From assembly GCA_016808115.1 (NCBI GenBank), contig JAEQBH010001518.1:62001-126000 (forward strand): a stretch of DNA of 64,000 bases, written 5' to 3'. The position numbers were made by a program, and so were the translations under genes. Numbering within the stretch: the first letter of the stretch is position 1; every line of letters starts with the position of its first letter. The notes under the pieces were generated by a model. That model worked only from the letters and a program-made list of their open reading frames with translations, had not been told where the DNA came from and searched no databases. Shown here piece after piece: positions 59,212 to 64,000 of the stretch. The DNA is from Tetrastigma voinierianum (Eukaryota > Streptophyta > Magnoliopsida > Vitales > Vitaceae).

Positions 59212-62200
59212 TGCCTTTATATATATGTTTCCTTGCCATGGCTTTACTTTCACGCTAGACGAGTGAAATTATGTTTGGGATTTTGTGATGGAGTTGATGA
59301 AAAAACCTAATGGAAATTATGGACATGTATGGTTCTTGTTTTAGAAAATCATTCTTCAAAAAATAACTTTAAATGGTATTCTCTTAAAACCCTTTTCGTT
59401 ATCCAATTTTTGTGTTTTTTACATTTTTTTTAGAATTAAAAAAGAAAACCTAGACACCAAAGGCGTTCATCAAGTATTTTCTTGTTTTCTAAAACCAAAA
59501 ACAATTTTCAGAAAATGTAAACAAACCGGCCCTTAAACATTTGATGTGTAATTTTTGGTAATTCATCATGTAGATATTGTTGACAATTTATCATTTCGTT
59601 AAAATATAGTAAATCATCTCAATTAAAATTTTAACCTGAGACCTTTTTTTTTTCCTTGGATGTCCTGTCCTGTCTATATAGGGATGTTGTCTATTTTGAG
59701 TCTACACGGTTTTATCACTTTTAAAACACATCAAATAACTATCTTTGAGGTCTAGCTTGTAAATGGATACGATACGAAGAGATCAAATCTAAAAATATTA
59801 TTATAATATAATATATAAAATAAATAAATATAAAATAAAAAAACACATATTTAATAGATTTTAAAAGACATGTAAATGTTATCTACATTGAATAGGGTTC
59901 TCATAGCTTTAAAATAATCTAGTAGAGGTATTCAATCATGGAAATGTTGCTCATTTTAGCCCATATCATATTTATATATTTATATAGTGTAAGGAACATC
60001 CCATTATGAGTTGGAATTTAATAGACTATATACTAATTAATATACTGCATTTATTAAAGAAAAGCAGAGGAGTTGAAGGTTGTTATTTGCAAGTAACAGT
60101 AACAACCACCCATTTGCTTCCTTCTTTGTGCATAACCCAGAGGAGTAGTTAAAGCAGCTTCAAAGTTTGTGCAGATAATTATTTCAAGGGGTTGGCTTCT
60201 CAGGAAATAGGAATCTTAAATAAAATCTGAACCGGCCGATTAGTGGCTCCCAATTATAAGTTTATAACTATTAAATGTATTTTTAACCTGAAAATGTGTT
60301 GTTTTTTGAAAATTAAAAACAAATGAGTTATGTTTTTCAGTCGACTTTTGGGTTTCGTTATCAACCATTCTTCAACTTCATCCAAAAATAATGAGCCTTT
60401 TAAGTGCCTGTTTGTATTTGGTTCAGCTAGAACCCGGGTGATTATAATTATAAATTACTATTTGATAAAATAACTTATTATAAGTAATTGATTGCGGAGC
60501 TATAAAAACAAAGCAAGTATATATAAAAAAGAAAAAAAACCAATATAAAATTATAAAAATTTATAATCATAAGCAAAGAAAAAATTATTCTAAAATGTGT
60601 TGAGTAATAATCATTGAATTCCACGTAAATAAGAAGAAAATGATAAGAAAAAAAAAGGGAATTTGGATATTTTAATAAGAGCGGATTAAAATAAACTACA
60701 ATCAATTATCATTAATTAATTATGAGTTTTTACTAAACAACATATAAGCTTATCATATTGGAAGCGCGCTAAATATTACATAATGGAAGAATATCAAATA
60801 CTAACTTCAGACAGGCCTTGGCCCAAAAGTTTGCTGCGAGAGGGAGTAATGAGTAATGAAAGGGCTTTTATTGAAAGCTCTACAAATCCAGGAGCCTGTA
60901 CCAGTACAACCCAGCCTGTTAAAGCAGGCCTAAGCCTTAAATTTTGGGCTCGCCTTTCTTCATTTTATTCCCTTCAAGGATCGGCTCTGTGTTGATCTGA
61001 TCTTCAAATAAACTACTAACAATTATAAGGATTAATGAGACAAATATCTTATAATATATTTATAAATAACTAATATTGTATTAATAAAACATGGGCATGT
61101 ATTAGTAAGTATGATCTGTACTATACATATAATAATAACATGCTAAACAAAAAATTATAAATATTTAAGTCAATATATATAGTAAAATACTTGCAACAAT
61201 ATATTTTCATAAAAGCTTTATAGTATATATTCTTTTGTTTCGCAAAAGTACTTAATTTCTCTTCAAAGCATAATCATAATTTAAATATTTCAATATCTAT
61301 ATCTAGTAAGAATACCATACCATTCGAATCCAAATCATAGAAAAATAAATATTTCAACACTTACATTTCATAACATGAAGCTATAAAAAATAACAAAATT
61401 TATAACCCATGCTTTAGTAAGGAAATGCAATAATTTTTATATCACAATGCTATACACCCTATTTATGTAATCCTTGAGGTCAGACTCAAGTGGTAAAATG
61501 ATATAATATTATAAGAATAAGTTACTACAATATAATATATAAAGTGAATAAATGTAAAAAAAAATCTTCATTTATGTATAATATTATAATATATATATAT
61601 ATTCATGGTAATTTTAAATCATATTTTATATGGCTTCTAATATAGAAGTATCATAAATCTATATTATTTAAATTTAACAGAATCATTGTGTAAATTTGAA
61701 TAAAGTTTCTTAGTATAAAATGTTGTTTTGTATAATTTTCATTTATACAATATAATTGAAAAAATAACTAGGAATCATGTGTATAGTGTATGAGTGTATG
61801 ACAATGCATTGTCAATTTTTTATTACAAGAATGATTTTATTTATCATAACTTTTGGCTATGATTTTTCCATAAAATTCTTATTATGAGGTAAAATATTTT
61901 AGTGAAATGATATTTGCACATGCTTATGCATGTAAATAAAATAGATTAAATATAAAATCAAATTATAAATTTATCTGTAAATATAAACAAATGAAAATGT
62001 AAGTTCACATTTCATGTGAAGAAATAAGTCTTAATTTTTTTTTGCATAGCTGCCTACATCACTATTATTGATACTTTATAAAGTATTATAAAATAAGGAA
62101 ACAAATGAAAAAAAAAAGGAGAAAAAAAACAAAAAGGAAAGACAGCTAATTAAATTATAATTACAGGAATACCTTTATATGAAGGGAATCAGAAAGAGAT

Positions 62201-62491
62201 AACCCTTATCAATAATCATTTACAAGTGTCAGCTTATACTATAACTTCTCATATTCTATTTTTGTTTTCTTCAATATGCATTTTATATTAATACTTTTAA
62301 ATAATAACAAAGAAAGAATGAAATGATTTAAAAAATAAAGAACAAAAAGAGAAAGTTAAATAATATTATTCTGAGGAACCCTACATGAAGGAATCACAAA
62401 GAGATAAACCATTATCATACCATTTCTGCTTCTTGCCATAAATTCTCATATCCTATTTTTTATTTTTTTCCCTTTAAGCATGTATTTATAC

Positions 62492-62570
<79 letters not shown>

Positions 62571-64000
62571 ATATATTATTTTTTTTTAAAAACAATCAAC
62601 AGTTTTAATTTATTAAGAGAATTAAAACAAATTAATCCAAATTTGACCAACTTCAATCAAGTTTATCCATGAAATGATTACTCAAAAGATATGGACTTAT
62701 AACTTGGGTAGCATTACAGCAACATTATTCAGAGGAATAAATCCTAACAATAGGAAGATTCCAAAATAGCCATCATTCTTTTTCTATCAATGCTATGCCA
62801 TGATAATCCATTTTTACTTTTTCATAAATGAACTAATATGTAACAAATAAATAAATAAAACTAACATTTAGAAGATTTTTTTGTTTTTTACAAGATATCT
62901 AATTTTTATGTTATAAACTTATAATATCTTATTTAGAGTCTTTAGTTACACAAGTCATCCCTTTTATTATTTGAGTTGGATTTTAAGGGTAAAGATTTTT
63001 TACATTTAAAAAACATTTAGTTAAAAAACCTAAAATAACTTAAAATTTGTATATCTAACATATATTTTTTTCTTAAAAAATAATTTATATTAGATAAAAT
63101 TTTTTTTTTTTCATTTTATCTATTTACATTTATCTTATAAAGAGTTATTTTTGCAAACAAAACAATGAGGGTAATTTTACAAATAGATTAAATTGAAAAA
63201 TATAAAAAGAAACGGCATAAATTAAGGACATCTTCAAATAATTTGCCTGTTTTTTTTAATCAAACAAGTTTAGATTAGATTCCTGATTCATATGATATTA
63301 TAAGTTTCCAAACATTCTAGCATAAAATAAAATAAAAATTCTTTTGGTTTTGGGAAAGAGATCTTTTGGGGGTAGTGGCTGTTTGCTTGAGAAGGAACAC
63401 GAGAGTGGAAAGCCAACCAGGTGCCGTAATTTCACCGGATAAGCGCACGATCTGGCTGACAAACTTTGGTTGGGGACCATCTCTTTCTCTCTTTTCAGCA
63501 CTGCACCCGGACCATACATATCAACCGGACACGTGGTTGAGTCAGAGGATTTTCCTATACTTCTACGGCTTATTTAAAAATAATATCTCTTTAAAAATAT
63601 TTTCAATTCCTACCATCATTTTGATTAAAAAAATATGTCTAAAATCATATTTTAAAGAAAACGATTTCTTCAATTTAAAAGGTCAGTCTTTTAAAAAACA
63701 ATTTCTTTAACTTCAATTAATAAATCGTCTTTTTATAAGTATACTTCATACCAATATCATCATTCAGTTAATGTATTTCTTCAGAAGTCATTATTTTTCA
63801 ACGAAATTTTTTAAGAGATAAAATTTATAAATTAATATTATTTTTAATTTCAAATACTAAATATAAATATGGTAGTTGTCAAAAAATGCTAATATATTTA
63901 TAAATAATTATCATGATAACTAAATTATCCTATATATTGAATTTATCAAATAAATTCACTAATAAATTTATAATGTTAAAATCTTATCTCTAAAGTTGGA
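59210..64000. other. AT-rich intergenic DNA to the window end
   Basis: No gene seen. It contains related short repeats at about 59745-59845 and 61475-61565 and a long (AT)n at 62496-62567. A less AT-rich island at about 63350-63545 with CACGTG (63530-63535) might be a promoter of a gene beyond the window. A small frame at 60783-60995 has no recognisable motif. Confidence 0.5.
62496..62567. repeat. (AT)n microsatellite, about 36 units
   Basis: The longest perfect dinucleotide run in the window. Confidence 0.95.

Noticed and set aside
60783..60995. 70-codon + frame
   Set aside because: No motif and no neighbouring exon; the frame breaks at AT-rich DNA.
1..64000. tRNA, rRNA or snoRNA genes
   Set aside because: I looked for cloverleaf-type A and B boxes and rRNA-like stretches by eye and found none convincing; an infernal or tRNAscan run would decide.

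Overview
The window looks like nuclear DNA of a flowering plant, most likely a woody eudicot. The evidence is intron-rich genes of plant families, Tat-type and chromovirus Gypsy elements, a RE1-like Copia element, a MuDR-type transposon and very AT-rich intergenic DNA with long (AT)n tracts. The wording of the Tat antisense ORF and of the Copia gag recalls grapevine repeats, but the species is not proven.

Layout. 1-5250 is LTR debris: a solo LTR of about 4.5 kb (276-4754) inside an older LTR, then a short inverted LTR piece. 5251-6397 is unassigned. 6398-42381 is one Mutator-like element (MULE) with terminal inverted repeats of about 320 bp. It carries a broken mudrA-like transposase on + (7073-10303) and a broken GRF-zinc-finger-like gene on - near the other end (41350-42050). 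It has been inflated from about 5.7 kb to 36 kb by a nest of insertions. A Tat-lineage Gypsy element (10659-40907, target duplication ATTAT) holds chromovirus A (11622-31384, CTTCG). The 5' LTR of A holds chromovirus B (20146-30305, ATGCA). All three are coded on - and are full of stops and frameshifts. The Tat element also keeps an additional ORF in antisense (+, 31778-34133).

42871-55257 (+) is a 15-exon EDEM-type class I alpha-mannosidase gene (GH47, MNS4/MNS5 type) for ER quality control. Its third intron contains a complete antisense Copia element (44003-50429), itself interrupted by a GAGC-rich sequence. Several exons of the gene carry single-base indels, one stop and damaged splice sites, so this copy is either decaying or affected by consensus errors. 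58339-59009 (+) is an intact four-exon GASA (gibberellin-regulated, snakin-like) peptide gene with a TATA box. The rest, 55258-58260 and 59010-64000, is AT-rich intergenic DNA with microsatellites and a few related short repeats.

The two host genes have unrelated roles: ER glycoprotein degradation, and a secreted cysteine-rich growth or defence peptide. No operon-like relation is expected. No new biological system was found. The best leads are the dated nest, the convergent two-gene MULE and the state of the mannosidase gene.
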